Shown: positions 10,601-20,021, numbered from the stretch's first letter. The stretch is DNA of 27,748 nt from Larix sibirica (GCA_004151065.3 NWUY0300002720.1:88174-115921); one strand, 5' to 3'. The notes: generated by a model from the letters alone, not told the origin. Translations and numbers: made by a program.

Positions 10601-13102
10601 GCCATCAACTGGTGCTCTGGCCTTGATCTTCTTAAGAGGCTTATGTACCTCTGGCTCACTTTCATTCTTGCACTTTCCTTGCCCTGCATCACCCTCTGCC
10701 ACAAAGGAAGAAGACATCATTGTGAATTTTTTTTAAGAATTAAGCACAATGATTTATGCTCTCGATGGAAAAGCAGAACACACAAAAGAACAAAAGTTTA
10801 AATGAAAATATAACAAGTGCAGCATATTATAGATAAATAGCAAAGCACATAAAAAGAATCACCAAGAGAAAACCAAAGCAAAAGAAAGGTTTTGCAAAGA
10901 CATACCTTTATCAGAAGTATTTTGTTTCAGCTTCCATTTTTCTTGCTGTTTGGATTTGTGCATTCCCACTACAACATCATTCCCCTTCATTGCTTGGTGT
11001 GATATGCTAACATCATTCCCCTTCATTGCTTGGTGTGATATGCTTGTGCCTGCTTGAACCTTTTCTAGAGACTGTTGACCTACATCATTTAAGCTCTTAC
11101 TCTTGACAGAGCTCTGTTTACTCTTTTTTGAAAGAGAATTTGAGTGGTTCATTGAGCCGGCGGAATTTGATGGCCGTGTCGTTACTTGATCTTTCTTACC
11201 GTTACTGGAAACCAGACTTGGCTTCAGAGCTTTTACATCTTGAATTGGCTCAGGTTGTTTGATATCAAGGACAAGTTCAGAATGAGGAGCTCCTGGAAGT
11301 TGAAGCTGCTCTTTATTTGCTTCCATCTGACCCTGGCCTGGTTGTATTCCATACATGGCATTAAGAGCCTGTGTGGTCTCATCTTCACCAATATCACACC
11401 GATTCATGTTAGGCCTGTTGAAACAAGAAAAGTTCCATAGCAATTAGTCCATGAGAAAGTACACAAACACACAATCAACTCAACTGCACACTGAGAAACA
11501 TGTCAAACATGGGATTTATCACTTGAGCATCCGCTGCTAGCACTTGCAAATACTAAATAAGGCACAAGGTAAAATTGTTAGTTTGAAATACTTACAGCCA
11601 ATCAAGCATCCGACAAAACCACTTCTTCGGAAGTGGTTTTGAAGAATCCATCCCATATGGAAGCAAGCGCCATTTCTCACATTCATCGCACATTATCCAG
11701 TTTTCTTTCATAACATCTGGAACTTGGGGTACCAAACAAGCTCCTTGAGGTAACAAACCTGCATCAGTATCCATAGGAACTCCTGGAAAAGGCTGAGGAG
11801 CCATAGTAGCTGAAACATGCACTTCACTAGTCGAACTATGATCCATTTTCTTAAATGAAGATGAGCTATAGTAGCTGAAATAAGCTAGACCCAAACAAGG
11901 CAAAAAATATTCCATCAGAGAAAATACCAGAAGGATCAATATGAAACAAAAAGCATGGCCAGCTCATTTAAAAGTGAGAAATTTAAATCATGCGATATAT
12001 TGCTTGAGTATCAGAATGTCCAGTATCACAGTTCATAGCAGGCTGTGCCAAATATTTAAGATATAAGAACACCAGTTTGAACTTTGTTGATGTTATCCAA
12101 TTATTTGTTCCCTCTGTGTTAGCATTAAATTATCATGTACACAAATGCATACAAGAAACAAACTTGCTTAGGGCATGAATCCTTTTTTCTTTAGCAATGA
12201 GAGCCAGAATTATTTTCCATGGAAGAGCAGAAACCTCATTATCACGTGGAACATGGACCAGGATTACATAATTAGTACTGACTTCATTCACTTAAAGAAA
12301 TTCATGAGCTACAAGAGTATCGACGACTTGTGAATTTAGATAAATAATACGTGTTTGAAAACAAAATTTAGCTGCAAAAAAATTGGTAGGCGAGTCTAAA
12401 AAGACCAAAAAGAAATGTATCAGAAAGAAAACCACTGTCTCTTTTTCAAAATGGTGTATAAATTTGTTGGCCTTTGTGTGTTTGCGTTGCTACGTAAACT
12501 CTACAATTTTGTTATCATGGAGGACAGACAGCATGGAGTAACTGCTATGAAACCAGCAAATCTCCCAATGTCCACAACCTTCTACTCACCCAAATTCTCA
12601 GCTGAGACTCCTCCCTCAAATTCCTTCTGGAAGTGACCAAGAACATCCTGTAGTTTAACATCTTGCAAAACACAAAACCCAAAACCCAAAACAAAAGCTA
12701 TTTATCAAGCTTTTCCAGAGGAAGACTCCTACTTTATTAACTAAGAAAAATCAAAACCACTGACAAGAAGACAGCATGCAGAAGTGTAAAAAAATCAGAG
12801 GCCGATCAATAGAATGATACATGAAAATAAAAATACAAAAAGGAACCAAAAATATATAAGAATAAATAGCCAGGTTTTGATAGTATGTTGACCATAAAGC
12901 CATGCCATTTCAAACCCTAAGTTTTTGATTAAATTTTGATTTATTAAAAAATTTTCGCTTTTGGGTTTCTGCAACATCCACTATAAATTCTCCTTGAAAC
13001 CCCCACAGCATTGGATCGCGATGCCCCCAATTTAAAAACCGGTTACCAATAATTAGACCCTAAAATGGCCATTTAAAGAAAAGAACAACGTGGGCACTTA
13101 CC
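7466..13102 (-). CDS. CW-type zinc-finger protein (spliced; incomplete 5' end)
   Basis: Joining eight minus-strand exons (12661-12590, 11884-11596, 11414-10906, 10695-10376, 10243-10080, 9902-9742, 8158-7992, 7663-7466) leaves one open frame of about 627 codons ending at TAG 7468-7466. All intron phases agree and all introns are GT-AG. From the Met at 11846 the product would be 589 residues: CW domain at about 49-90, basic Ser/Lys/Gln-rich linker at about 95-345, then a conserved helical C-terminal region at about 348-589. CW domains bind methylated H3K4 through aromatic residues, so a nuclear chromatin role is inferred. Plant relatives carry a long segment between the N-terminal block and the CW domain, and no exon for it lies between 11884 and 12590. 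Exon 1 has lost its coding start (see 13102-13110), so the true start is unknown. It may be a short family member, a damaged gene or an assembly artefact. Confidence 0.8.
7992..8158 (-). CDS. CW-type gene exon (GESPSSSASDVDN block)
   Basis: The exon is 167 bases between acceptor ATTGCAG and donor GTAAGT (GT at 7991-7990). With the G carried from the previous exon it reads GESPSSSASDVDNLNN, and later VAGNHIIAARHRPNFLRVLQY. Both blocks are hallmarks of the C-terminal region of the plant CW-protein family. The phase closes to 0 for the last exon. Confidence 0.88.
8703..9256. repeat. 277-bp tandem duplication in an intron, with CT microsatellite
   Basis: Copies 8703-8979 and 8980-9256 are about 95% alike by eye, each starting TGTGATTG and ending near AGATAATATAT. 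Both contain a CT run (8851-8863 and 9121-9140), longer in the second copy. The repeat lies entirely within the intron 8159-9741 of the CW-type gene. Short ORFs over it are not genes. Confidence 0.92.
9742..9902 (-). CDS. CW-type gene exon (MAAAALAYKCM block)
   Basis: The exon is 161 bases between acceptor TTTACAG (AG at 9904-9903) and donor GTAATT (GT at 9741-9740). It encodes EFCALTYERNKEMAAAALAY followed by KCMGVAHMRVVLSK, an alpha-helical segment conserved in the family. The next intron (8159-9741) is the longest within the reconstructed frame and contains a 277-bp tandem duplication. Confidence 0.88.
10080..10243 (-). CDS. CW-type gene exon (YFQAALKFLHGASLLEP block)
   Basis: The exon is 164 bases, phase 0, between acceptor GTTGCAG and donor GTAAGT (GT at 10079-10078). 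It encodes GRYFQAALKFLHGASLLEP, then HGETTQAMKVYTDTARLCE. These are among the best conserved residues of the family's C-terminal helical region. Confidence 0.9.
10376..10695 (-). CDS. CW-type gene exon (linker into EAKDLKHSADRMK)
   Basis: The exon is 320 bases between acceptor TTTGTGGCAG (AG at 10697-10696) and donor GTCTGC (GT at 10375-10374). It encodes a charged, low-complexity stretch (KPLKKIKARAPVDG is a basic, nuclear-signal-like cluster) and ends with KEAKDLKHSADRMK, the conserved entry to the C-terminal helices. Confidence 0.87.
10906..11414 (-). CDS. CW-type gene exon (end of CW domain plus linker)
   Basis: The exon is 509 bases between acceptor TTGTTTCAACAG (AG at 11416-11415) and donor GTATGT (GT at 10905-10904). 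Its first codons complete the CW domain: joined to the preceding exon they give WLPNMNRCDIGEDETTQAL, including the fourth zinc-binding Cys. The rest is a Ser/Lys/Gln-rich linker. It carries two perfect 12-residue repeats (SISHQAMKGNDV) encoded by 10975-11046. Confidence 0.9.
10975..11046 (-). repeat. In-frame 36-bp tandem duplication inside the coding exon
   Basis: Units 10975-11010 and 11011-11046 are identical and preserve the reading frame, doubling the peptide SISHQAMKGNDV in the linker. The perfect identity suggests a recent event and a site likely to vary in length between individuals. Confidence 0.95.
11596..11884 (-). CDS. CW-type gene exon carrying the CW zinc-binding core
   Basis: The 3' boundary is firm (exon ...TGGCT, donor GTAAGT with GT at 11595-11594). 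The 5' boundary at 11884 (acceptor TTTGGGTCTAG) is chosen because its phase matches exon 2. Another acceptor, at 11874 (TATTTCAG), would not keep that phase. The exon encodes KENWIMCDECEKWRLLPYG, then LPKKWFCRMLDWL. In family terms this is W-x2-C-x2-C-x2-WR-x-LP with a third Cys in WFC; W50 and W59 (numbered from the Met at 11846) sit where CW domains hold methyl-lysine. That Met (MDHSSTSE) is a possible alternative start. Confidence 0.88.
11885..12589 (-). other. Intron between exon 2 and the CW exon; expected middle exon absent
   Basis: This 705-base stretch separates the conserved N-terminal block from the CW domain. In plant relatives the region between these blocks encodes several hundred residues. 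Here it is AT-rich, with stops in all frames and no recognisable peptide. Its right half aligns with left-copy bases 100-521, so the short spacing is shared by both copies and predates their duplication. Confidence 0.6.
12590..12661 (-). CDS. CW-type gene exon 2 (KLQDVLGHFQKEFEGG block)
   Basis: The exon is 72 bases, phase 1 to phase 1, between a T-rich acceptor (GTGTTTTGCAAG, AG at 12663-12662) and donor GTGAGT (GT at 12589-12588). It encodes DVKLQDVLGHFQKEFEGG then VSAENL. I recall the family consensus here as DEKLQDVLGHFQKDFEGGVSAENLG, the best conserved N-terminal block, so the match is nearly complete. It was too short to show up as a long open frame. A T-rich acceptor at about 12373, whose following codons would read AKF after the carried G, might mark the start of the missing next exon, but the peptide then diverges from the family. 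Confidence 0.85.
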
Positions 13103-13110
13103 AATAATAT
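13102..13110 (-). other. Remnant end of exon 1 with an intact splice donor
   Basis: The minus strand reads ...ATTATTG|GTAAGTGCCC, with GT at 13101-13100. This aligns with the end of exon 1 in the left copy (1506). The last base G completes the Asp codon at the start of exon 2. Upstream, alignment to the left copy jumps from about 1525 to 1725, so roughly 190 bases with the start codon and acidic motif are missing. The frame upstream of the donor stays open but is unlike the family. Confidence 0.5.
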
Positions 13111-13126
13111 TTGAGAATATCAAATA

Positions 13127-13331
13127 AAAAAACCCCGATCCGCAACCCCAATTGCACAATCGAGCCTCGCAAAGACCCTGACTTTTTGCAGAGGATCGGG
13201 CACAAACCCCAACCCCAGGCAGTTATTTTCAGTGCTCCCCAGCCCTGGTTTCACTGGTACGCAATGAAGCAACCAATCTCTATTTCTTTGCCTTGATACC
13301 CACCGGAACAATTGCAGAAATACGATACAAT
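13127..13331. repeat. 5'-flank segment duplicated at 17524-17849
   Basis: Bases 13127-13209 are identical to 17524-17606. After an indel of about 120 bases, 13217-13331 matches 17735-17849 with a few substitutions. Both align to the left copy's 5' flank at about 1735-2020. The segment is upstream of exon 1 of the CW-type gene, so it is probably 5' UTR or promoter. Confidence 0.9.
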
Positions 13332-14392
13332 GCTGGCGGCGTTTTCGCAATGCTTGAGGAGGGTACAATGCTTGGTGCATGTTTTCCTCCATACGCGAGA
13401 TGCAAGTTATGTGTAGTAGCCGTGGTGGCGTGGTTTTGTTTCTACTTGGTGCAACCTGCAATAGGTTAGGGTTTTTTTGTGCTCTTATGAGCAGTATATG
13501 TAATGTGCTTTATGCATTGTTTTGAAGCCCTTTAACGGGGAGTTATGTTTTTGTTGATCTTTCAACTTTGATCCTCTGTAAAGAAGGATATTCAGTATAA
13601 CTAGACCTCTCCAGAATGTTACAGTTAGTCTGAATGTTACAATTAGTATGTCGGAACACTTTGTATTCTTGGGATTAAAATGATTTGATGTAGTTTCTTT
13701 GATTCACTCTATGGATATCAAGAAGCTGTTTTTTCTTTTTAAAAAAGAAAAAAAGGTAACTAGGTGGAGTGATCTTGTCTAGGCCCAAGGTTAATTTGTC
13801 TCACTTCCACTATAACTCGAGAATATATCTAATAGTTTGCAAGCCAAATATATTAATAACTTGAGACTTAGTAGGGGCAAAGACATCCCAAGGCATACCC
13901 AAGGGGACTTCTATCCTAGCGGGCATCTACCTTTATAGTCTTATCACACAGTTGATCAATGTTTCTTTGGGGATTTAAAATCAGGTGTGGAGAGTGTGAA
14001 ACTTACCTCCCTACTATTCGAGTTGTTAACCCCTTCACAATGTATAACTTTGTAAATTAAGTCGTCTAATCTTTACATGGAGGGGTAGGTTCTTTGTCCC
14101 ACAAACAAGGGGTATCATACATCAATTTGGTGTCTAGATAGGTCGTGACCTTAAAACTAGATTGTTGGTGTTATTATTATATAATTAGGCCTTTTGTATA
14201 CGGGTTAGAATCATGCATTGGTCAAAGTCTACTCACTATATATGTGGAACATAACTCTCTGCGCCACTATGAAAATGGTTGTATCCTTGTTTGCAGTGTA
14301 CAGTATCGACGTGATCTTGGTGTAATATATGATAATGACATATGGAAACCCATTTTACATAGTGCATATACCTTGCCATGGTTGTAATGGAA
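13332..14392. other. Unassigned DNA between the duplicated flank and the tandem array
   Basis: Homology with the left copy stops sharply at 13331/13332. The first 130 bases are rich in CpG (GGCGGCG, TACGCGAG, TGGTGGCG) and a 28-codon forward frame begins at 13330 (MLAAFSQCLRRVQC). The rest becomes AT-rich, with a T/A-tract hairpin at about 13729-13757. I recognise no gene; short ORFs such as 14145-14387 look random. Confidence 0.4.
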
Positions 14393-15036
14393 TGTAAAGT
14401 TTTGCATTGATCCATTCATTTTTTAAAAATTTCGATGATTTGGGTTGTCTTATAACAAAATCCTTGCAGCTGTGACTTATAACAAAATCCTTGCCATATT
14501 TGAGAGAGAATTTTCGTTATAAAGAGAGTGAGATTTATCCATTTATTTACTCCTAGTTGTGATATGTGTAATGGGAAGGTGGAAAGAGTGTTGAAATTTT
14601 AAGTTCAATTTGAATGTATTTTATAGGGTAGTTTAGGAGAAAGAGTGGTGAGAAGAGGAAATTTTAAAGTCGTATGAACTATTTCAAGATATCAAACACA
14701 ATGTATCTCATTGTGCTATTATCATATTTATTCAATTCATTTTTTATTATCACACATAGATACCCACACAACACCTCATGTGGAGGAGGAGGGTGAGGTT
14801 GAGTAAGCATGTATATTCATCCCACAACCAATCAACCATTATGTTAGTAGAAGAGCCACTACCTCTGTGTACACCACGTTGGCATAAGGACTAGTGTGAA
14901 CTTATCTTAACCTCAGACCTATCAAGCATCACAAGGGATCAAATCCTTGAAGGTGCTAAAACTTGAGGAAAGATTTGCACCACGTGGATTTGATCCATCT
15001 TGACACTTTGTAGACCCGCCATTAAGATGGATTATT

Positions 15037-15240
15037 GATTTTTTTAATATTATATTAGCCAAAATATGATTATAAATTATGACATTGATGTTACACTCAC
15101 TCATGATAATCTCACCCATACTGTGCTATAGAATGCTTAATTTTTTTAATATTATATTAGCCAAAATATGATTATAAATTATGACATCGATGTTACACTC
15201 ACTCATGATAATCTCACCCATATTGTGCTATAGAATGCAC
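15037..15240. repeat. 102-bp tandem duplication within the first large repeat
   Basis: Units 15037-15138 and 15139-15240 are nearly identical (differences such as CATTGATG to CATCGATG). The second large repeat has only one equivalent (about 16296-16395), so this duplication arose after the large repeats separated. Confidence 0.92.
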
Positions 15241-16258
15241 CCCCACACATTTATGGTATGTTGGGATTTATATGATATCCTATATCATAACTTGTAATCA
15301 GTCTGGGATAGCACATAGGAGGAGGGGAGAATTGAAATTGTAGAGATTATTCCAAGACACTAAACATATTATATCTAATTGTTTATTGGACTACTTATAA
15401 TTATCTTGTATCTATCCATTGAATCCAACATACAGGGAAAGTACCACTCGAATATTTTACGAGTTAGACAACAATGCCCATCATTGCATTCTTCCACCAT
15501 GCATGTATATTAGCATTATTTGATAAACCATGTTTGCTTGTAAGCCCTGTATTCCACAAGGTTGTTGCTTCTTCTTCTTTGCTATCCAATATAATGTATT
15601 TGATCTCAGCATGCATTGTTATTTTAGGCACTTATGGGTCTCTCAATGGGATATATAAACACAATCAGATTGTCCCGGGATTTAATAATTGGACAAACTT
15701 AACTTTAATGGTAGGTTTTTTTTTCCAATAGGGTAAAGTCCTACCTTGATCTACTCATGTTTTGGAAATTTCATTGACATGGGTTGTCTTAACATGGGTC
15801 AAATCCCCTAGGGACAAAGTTCCATGGTTGAAGTTCCCATCAATCAAGTGGAACAGTGATTTCTAGTAAAGCTTCTCCCATATTTAAGAGAGAAATTTGA
15901 CTAGAAAGGGGGTGAATTTAACCATTTATTAAGTTACCTAGTTGCAATATGCGTAGAGGAAAGTTGGAGTGAGTGTTAAAATTTTAAATTCAATTTAAAC
16001 ATATTTTATAAGTACTTCCAAAGAGGGAGGGGAGAGAAGTGAACATTTTAAACAATTATAAATTATTTCAAGATGTCAAACACAATGTATCTCATTGTTT
16101 ATTGTCATATTTATTTGATTCATAGGGACCGACGTGAATCCATCTTAACCACAAATTTATCAAGCACCACGAAGGATCAACTCCTTTAAGTTGTGAAAAT
16201 TGGAGGAAAGATTTGCATTGTGGGGATTGGAATCCAACTTGATGCTTGATAGATCCAG

Positions 16259-16284
16259 GAGAGAGAGAGAGAGAGAGAGAGATT
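16259..16284. repeat. GA microsatellite
   Basis: An uninterrupted GA run of about 13 units within the second large repeat. The third repeat has the same tract at 17444-17469. Confidence 0.95.
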
Positions 16285-17443
16285 TTATTTGTAATTTTTT
16301 AAATATCATATTGGCCAACATATGATTATAAATTATGACATTGACATTACACTCACTTGCTCATGATAATCTACTGTGTTGCAAAATGCACCCCCTCACA
16401 ATCACAATATGTTGGTATTTATATGATATCCTATATCAGAACTTGCAATCAGTGTGGGATAGCACACGAGAGGAGAGGAGAATTGAAATTGTAGAGATTA
16501 TTCCAAGGCACTACACACATTGTGTCTCATTGTTTATTAGACTACTTATTATCTTGTACCTATCCATTCAAGGCAACATCGAGGAAAAGCACCACTCTAG
16601 AATTTACGAGTTTGACAACAATGCTTGTCATTACGTTCTTCCACTAGGCATGCATGTTGGCATTAGTTGATAAATTGTGTTTGTTTGTAAGGCCTTTATT
16701 CCACAAGGTTGTTGCTTCTTCTTCTTTGATATCTAATGTAATGGATTTGATCTCAGAAGGCACTATTATTTTAGGCACTTATGGCTCTTTCAATGGGATC
16801 TCTATACACATTCAGGTTGTCTCGATATTTAACAAGTGGACAAACTTAACTTTCATGGTAAGTTCATTTTTTCCAACTAGGTAAAGTTATGTCTTGATCT
16901 ACTAATGGTTTCGAAATTTCATTGATATGGGTTGTCTTAACATGGGCCAAAACCCCAAAGGGAAAAGTTACATGGTTGAAGTTCCCATAAATCAGGTGGA
17001 ACTATGATTTCTAGTAAAACTTCTACCATATTTGTGAGAGAAATTCGACTGGAAAGGGGGTGAATTTGGCCATTTATTAAGTTACTCATAGTTTTAATAG
17101 TGTAGTGGAAAGTTGGAGGGAGTGTTAAAATTTTAAATTCAAATTTAATATATTTTATAAGTACTTTCAAAGAGGGAGAGGATAGAAGAGGAAAATTTAA
17201 AGAATTATAGATTATTTCAATATGTCAATTTAACAATGTATCTCACTGTTTATTGTCGTATTTATTTGAATCATAAGGACCAATTTGAATCCATCTTAAC
17301 CTCAGATCTATCAAGCACTGCAAAGGATCAAATCCTTTAAGGTGTGAAAACTCAAGGAAAGATTTGCATTTTAGGGATTGTAATCCATCTTGATGCTTGA
17401 TAGATCCAAGGTCAAGGTGGATATTAGTTGATAAACATGGAGG

Positions 17444-17469
<26 letters not shown>
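17444..17469. repeat. GA microsatellite at the end of the tandem array
   Basis: A GA run of about 13 units marking the right end of the recognisable array, 54 bases before the ambiguous base at 17523. Confidence 0.95.
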
Positions 17470-17475
<6 letters not shown>

Positions 17476-17523
17476 TGGAGGGAGGGGAAACAAAGGAATT
17501 GTTTTAGAGGGTGTGTGGATGTN

Positions 17524-17849
17524 AAAAAACCCCGATCCGCAACCCCAATTGCACAATCGAGCCTCGCAAAGACCCTGACTTTTTGCAGAGGATCGGGCAC
17601 AAACCCTGGCTACCGACGCCGCCCGGAAATCAAAATTCAAGAACGCAATTCAACAGTTATCCCGTTGCCGCTTTTGCATGGGTTTCACGCGTTCTTTATT
17701 TCCGTTTTTCACGAGGGTATTTTTGCAGGGGCCGAGGCAGTTATTTTCAGTGCTCCCCAGCCCTGGTTTCACCGGTACGCAATGATGCAACCAATCTCTA
17801 TTTCTTTGCCTTGATACCCACCGCAACAATTGCAGCAATACGATACAAT
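17524..17849. repeat. Second copy of the CW-gene 5' flank, starting right after the N
   Basis: This is the longer version of the segment at 13127-13331. It keeps about 120 bases missing there (17607-17734), which align with the left copy near 1815-1905. It is therefore the less deleted version of this flank. It continues co-linearly with left-copy bases up to about 2160 (18010 here). A minus-strand frame from 17640 (MNFDFRAASVARVC) runs toward the N in the phase needed to reach the exon-1 donor, but that exon end is only present at 13102. Confidence 0.88.
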
Positions 17850-18350
17850 AGCAGCGCACGAACGCAGGGAACAACAATAGCAACAGCCATCAAAACCATA
17901 ACAAATTAAATGAAATGTATGTAAATCCGCTCAAATGCTCGTAAATGCCGCCAAATTCACGAGGAACTAAATTACGGCCAAATTAAACGCACATGACATA
18001 AATGCAGCCAGATTTCAGAAGTACCGGCGAAAGTAAGGAGACGCGGAACGGAATTACGGCCATATTAAGTTTGTTAAAAACTTTCAATTTTTCACTGATT
18101 TTTGCAATGCTTTGCTAAATTGTTCGATGCCGCGTATATTCTTTCGGATTTTGACCGTTTTCAATTTCATGTATTTTGACTCCCATTTTGTGTTTCCTTG
18201 CATGGCCCACACGTGACGGTCGTCAATGGCCATCTTTGCTGAATTTTTCGCTGAATTCATTGTTGTTTGTATAGTTTTCAAACGGTATTTATGTATTACA
18301 TGTACCAATGAATACCAATTAAGCACGTGTTGTTTTCAAGAAGGGATATT
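17850..18350 (-). promoter_or_regulatory. CpG-rich upstream region with two G-boxes
   Basis: Upstream of the CW-type gene on the minus strand, this stretch keeps many CpG dinucleotides, unlike the surrounding DNA. Two palindromic CACGTG hexamers (plant G-box, bound by bZIP/bHLH factors) lie at 18210-18215 and 18324-18329. They would serve the gene only if the DNA between here and 13.1 kb is absent in reality or spanned by an intron. Promoter function is inferred. Confidence 0.3.
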
Positions 18351-18406
18351 ATTTTTTAGTTATGGGAATCGGTAACTAGGGATTGGTAAATGGAGTTTTT
18401 TCATGC

Positions 18407-19290
18407 TTTTTCAAGAACTCTAGAGGCATTAGACAAGGATGTTCCCTATCTCTTTTAGGTTGATACTAAATCTAAAGGTAAATTAAAAGATGTAAAATTA
18501 TTAGTTGTTTTATATATTTCTCATCTACTTTTTGTAGATGAGATTTTACTCTTTGGTATTGATACTATTGAAGAATGGTTATGTTATAAGGAAATTATCA
18601 AGGTTTCCTGTGATGCTTCAGGTATGAATGGATATAAGACTCATTATTGGTCTTGGCTCCTCACAAAGTTTGAAAATAAAATACATCAGTGGACTTACAA
18701 ACTTCTCTCTGTGGAAGGAAGACTCACACTTATTAAAGTTGTACTGACGGGGATTCCAGTTTATTGGTTCTCCCTTTCTCAGGTTCCAAATTCCATCATC
18801 AACACTTTAAGGAAATATATTTTCAATTTTCTGGGTATTATATCATGGATAAGGAATCCAAAAAAATAACAAAAGAAACTTCTTATGTTTGGGTTGGTTT
18901 CATAAAAGTATATAATTGGCTTGCAAAGGACCTTACTTGGTGTGTGGGGAATGGACAGGATATACTAATTGGTATCGATCCAATTCTGGGTATGGAGGAT
19001 AATTACAAACTTTCATATGATATTCTAAGCTATCTGAGAGAATGTGGTTATATTAAACTTGCACAATTTAAGAAATATGCAGTTAGGACAGAGAATTCTT
19101 CTTATTGGTTCTATGCCAAAGATTTGGGGTTAACTGGGTGTGCGGCTACTTAATGAAACTTTTTTATCAGGAATTTAAACTCTACAGGTTGTAGACTTAA
19201 TCAAAATAAGGATATGCTTATATGGAAGTCCAATCCTACCATCGGTTTCATCATGGCCAAAACCACTTATCATACAATTATAAAAAAATG
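18407..19290 (+). pseudogene. LINE (non-LTR) reverse-transcriptase remnant
   Basis: Conserved blocks of plant LINE reverse transcriptases appear in order but in different frames. SRGIRQGCSLSL is at about 18419, then FVDEILLFG at 18531-18557 in place of the F-A-D-D catalytic box (second Asp replaced by Glu). Next come WSWLLTKFENKIHQWTYKLL and GRLTLIKVVLTGIPVYW at about 18646-18771. After a gap come WLAKDLTWCVGNGQDILIGI (about 18915) and LIWKSNPTIG (about 19217). Frame changes near 18480 and 18870 and missing segments show it is dead. The endonuclease half is absent, as in 5'-truncated insertions. No target-site duplication or poly-A tail was identified. Confidence 0.8.
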
Positions 19291-19299
19291 TTTCATTAG

Positions 19300-19999
19300 G
19301 TTTTTCCCTAATTTTTTGGGACCGCATCCTGCTTTTTCCTTCAAAAAACGTGACCTAGTCCCATCAATAAAATTTAGTTATTCGTTATCGATGTGCACTT
19401 CCCAAAAAGAAGTAGTGGCTAAAAGTGGGCATTCCCTAATCGTTATTGCCAAAAATAGTTGTTGATTTGGTCTTCCAATGCGTAAGCTCCCCACTAAGTT
19501 ATCAATGTAAAAGGGATCATTCGCATTGGAGCCATATCTATGAAAGGTCCACCGTATTTCCTGTAGATACAACCCTTAAGGTCATTACAAAAACAATATC
19601 ACTATTCACAGTAAGCTTATGTCGTTGAAATTCCATCCCAAATCAAGAGAAAGATCCATCACCATTGTCGAATCAACAATATAATCATTTGGCTAGAAAC
19701 TTGGGCACAAAGGACTTAGAAGAACCCCCCTATATCAGCTACGAAGGTCCCCTACCATCCACAAATATCACCAAGGTGCTAATGTACTCTCGTATTCTCT
19801 GTGTAAAAAAACAAAACCATTATTTACATGTGTTGCATTTACTTTCTTTACCTAGATTTCTTATGATTGATGCATGCATGATTAAATATTTAATTCATTT
19901 AGTTTAGTTTCCTTTCCATTACTTTGATTTGCTACTTGAGATTACACAACACTCAAGTATGTGCTTTTGGCACGTGTGAATAAGAAATCACACAAAACA
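19300..19999 (+). repeat. 5' LTR, 3' portion (left edge uncertain)
   Basis: The right edge is set by the primer-binding site: LTR-like sequence ends AAATCACACAAAACA just before TAT and the PBS. The left edge is not visible. I take it to follow the LINE remnant near 19290, but it could differ by hundreds of bases. Short ORFs inside are not genes. Confidence 0.5.
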
Positions 20000-20003
20000 T
20001 ATT

Positions 20004-20021
20004 TGGGGACTCCACTAGGGA
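20004..20021 (+). promoter_or_regulatory. Retrotransposon primer-binding site
   Basis: TGGGGACTCCACTAGGGA resembles the TGGCGACTCCGCTGGGGA type of primer-binding site found in plant Tat-like Ty3 elements, whose start TGG pairs with a tRNA 3' CCA end. At least two substitutions are present. Ogre elements are reported to use tRNA-Arg; the primer here is not proven. Confidence 0.6.

Larger units (their letters stand above)
14393..17470. repeat. Array of about three degenerate ~1.15-kb tandem repeats
   Basis: Marker sequences recur in the same order. TGGGTTGTCTTA occurs near 14433, 15779 and 16928. A motif like TATCAAGCA..GGATCAA occurs near 14921, 16154 and 17309. GATATCCTATATCA occurs near 15273 and 16425. 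ATTCCACAAGGTTGTTGCTTCTTCTTCTTTG occurs near 15550 and 16700 (cited by position; the shared run is longer than shown by its ends). Spacing is about 1150 bases between the second and third copies and larger between the first two because of a local duplication. The first copy starts incomplete and the last ends at the GA run. The array has no coding potential I can identify, and the parent element is unknown. Confidence 0.85.

Noticed and set aside
13120-13461. 113-codon minus-strand open frame
   Set aside because: It spans the duplicated flank and ends inside the exon-1 remnant in a different phase from the splice donor. The open state follows from GC-rich composition, and no family motif is present.
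16335-16884. Forward ORFs of 76-111 codons and their counterpart at 15474-15731
   Set aside because: They are paired translations of the 1.15-kb tandem repeats, with no recognised domain; the similarity reflects repeat structure.
17371-17640. Minus-strand frame with a poly Leu-Ser run and an undetermined residue
   Set aside because: The Leu-Ser run is the translated GA microsatellite and the frame crosses the ambiguous base, so it cannot be taken as a protein.
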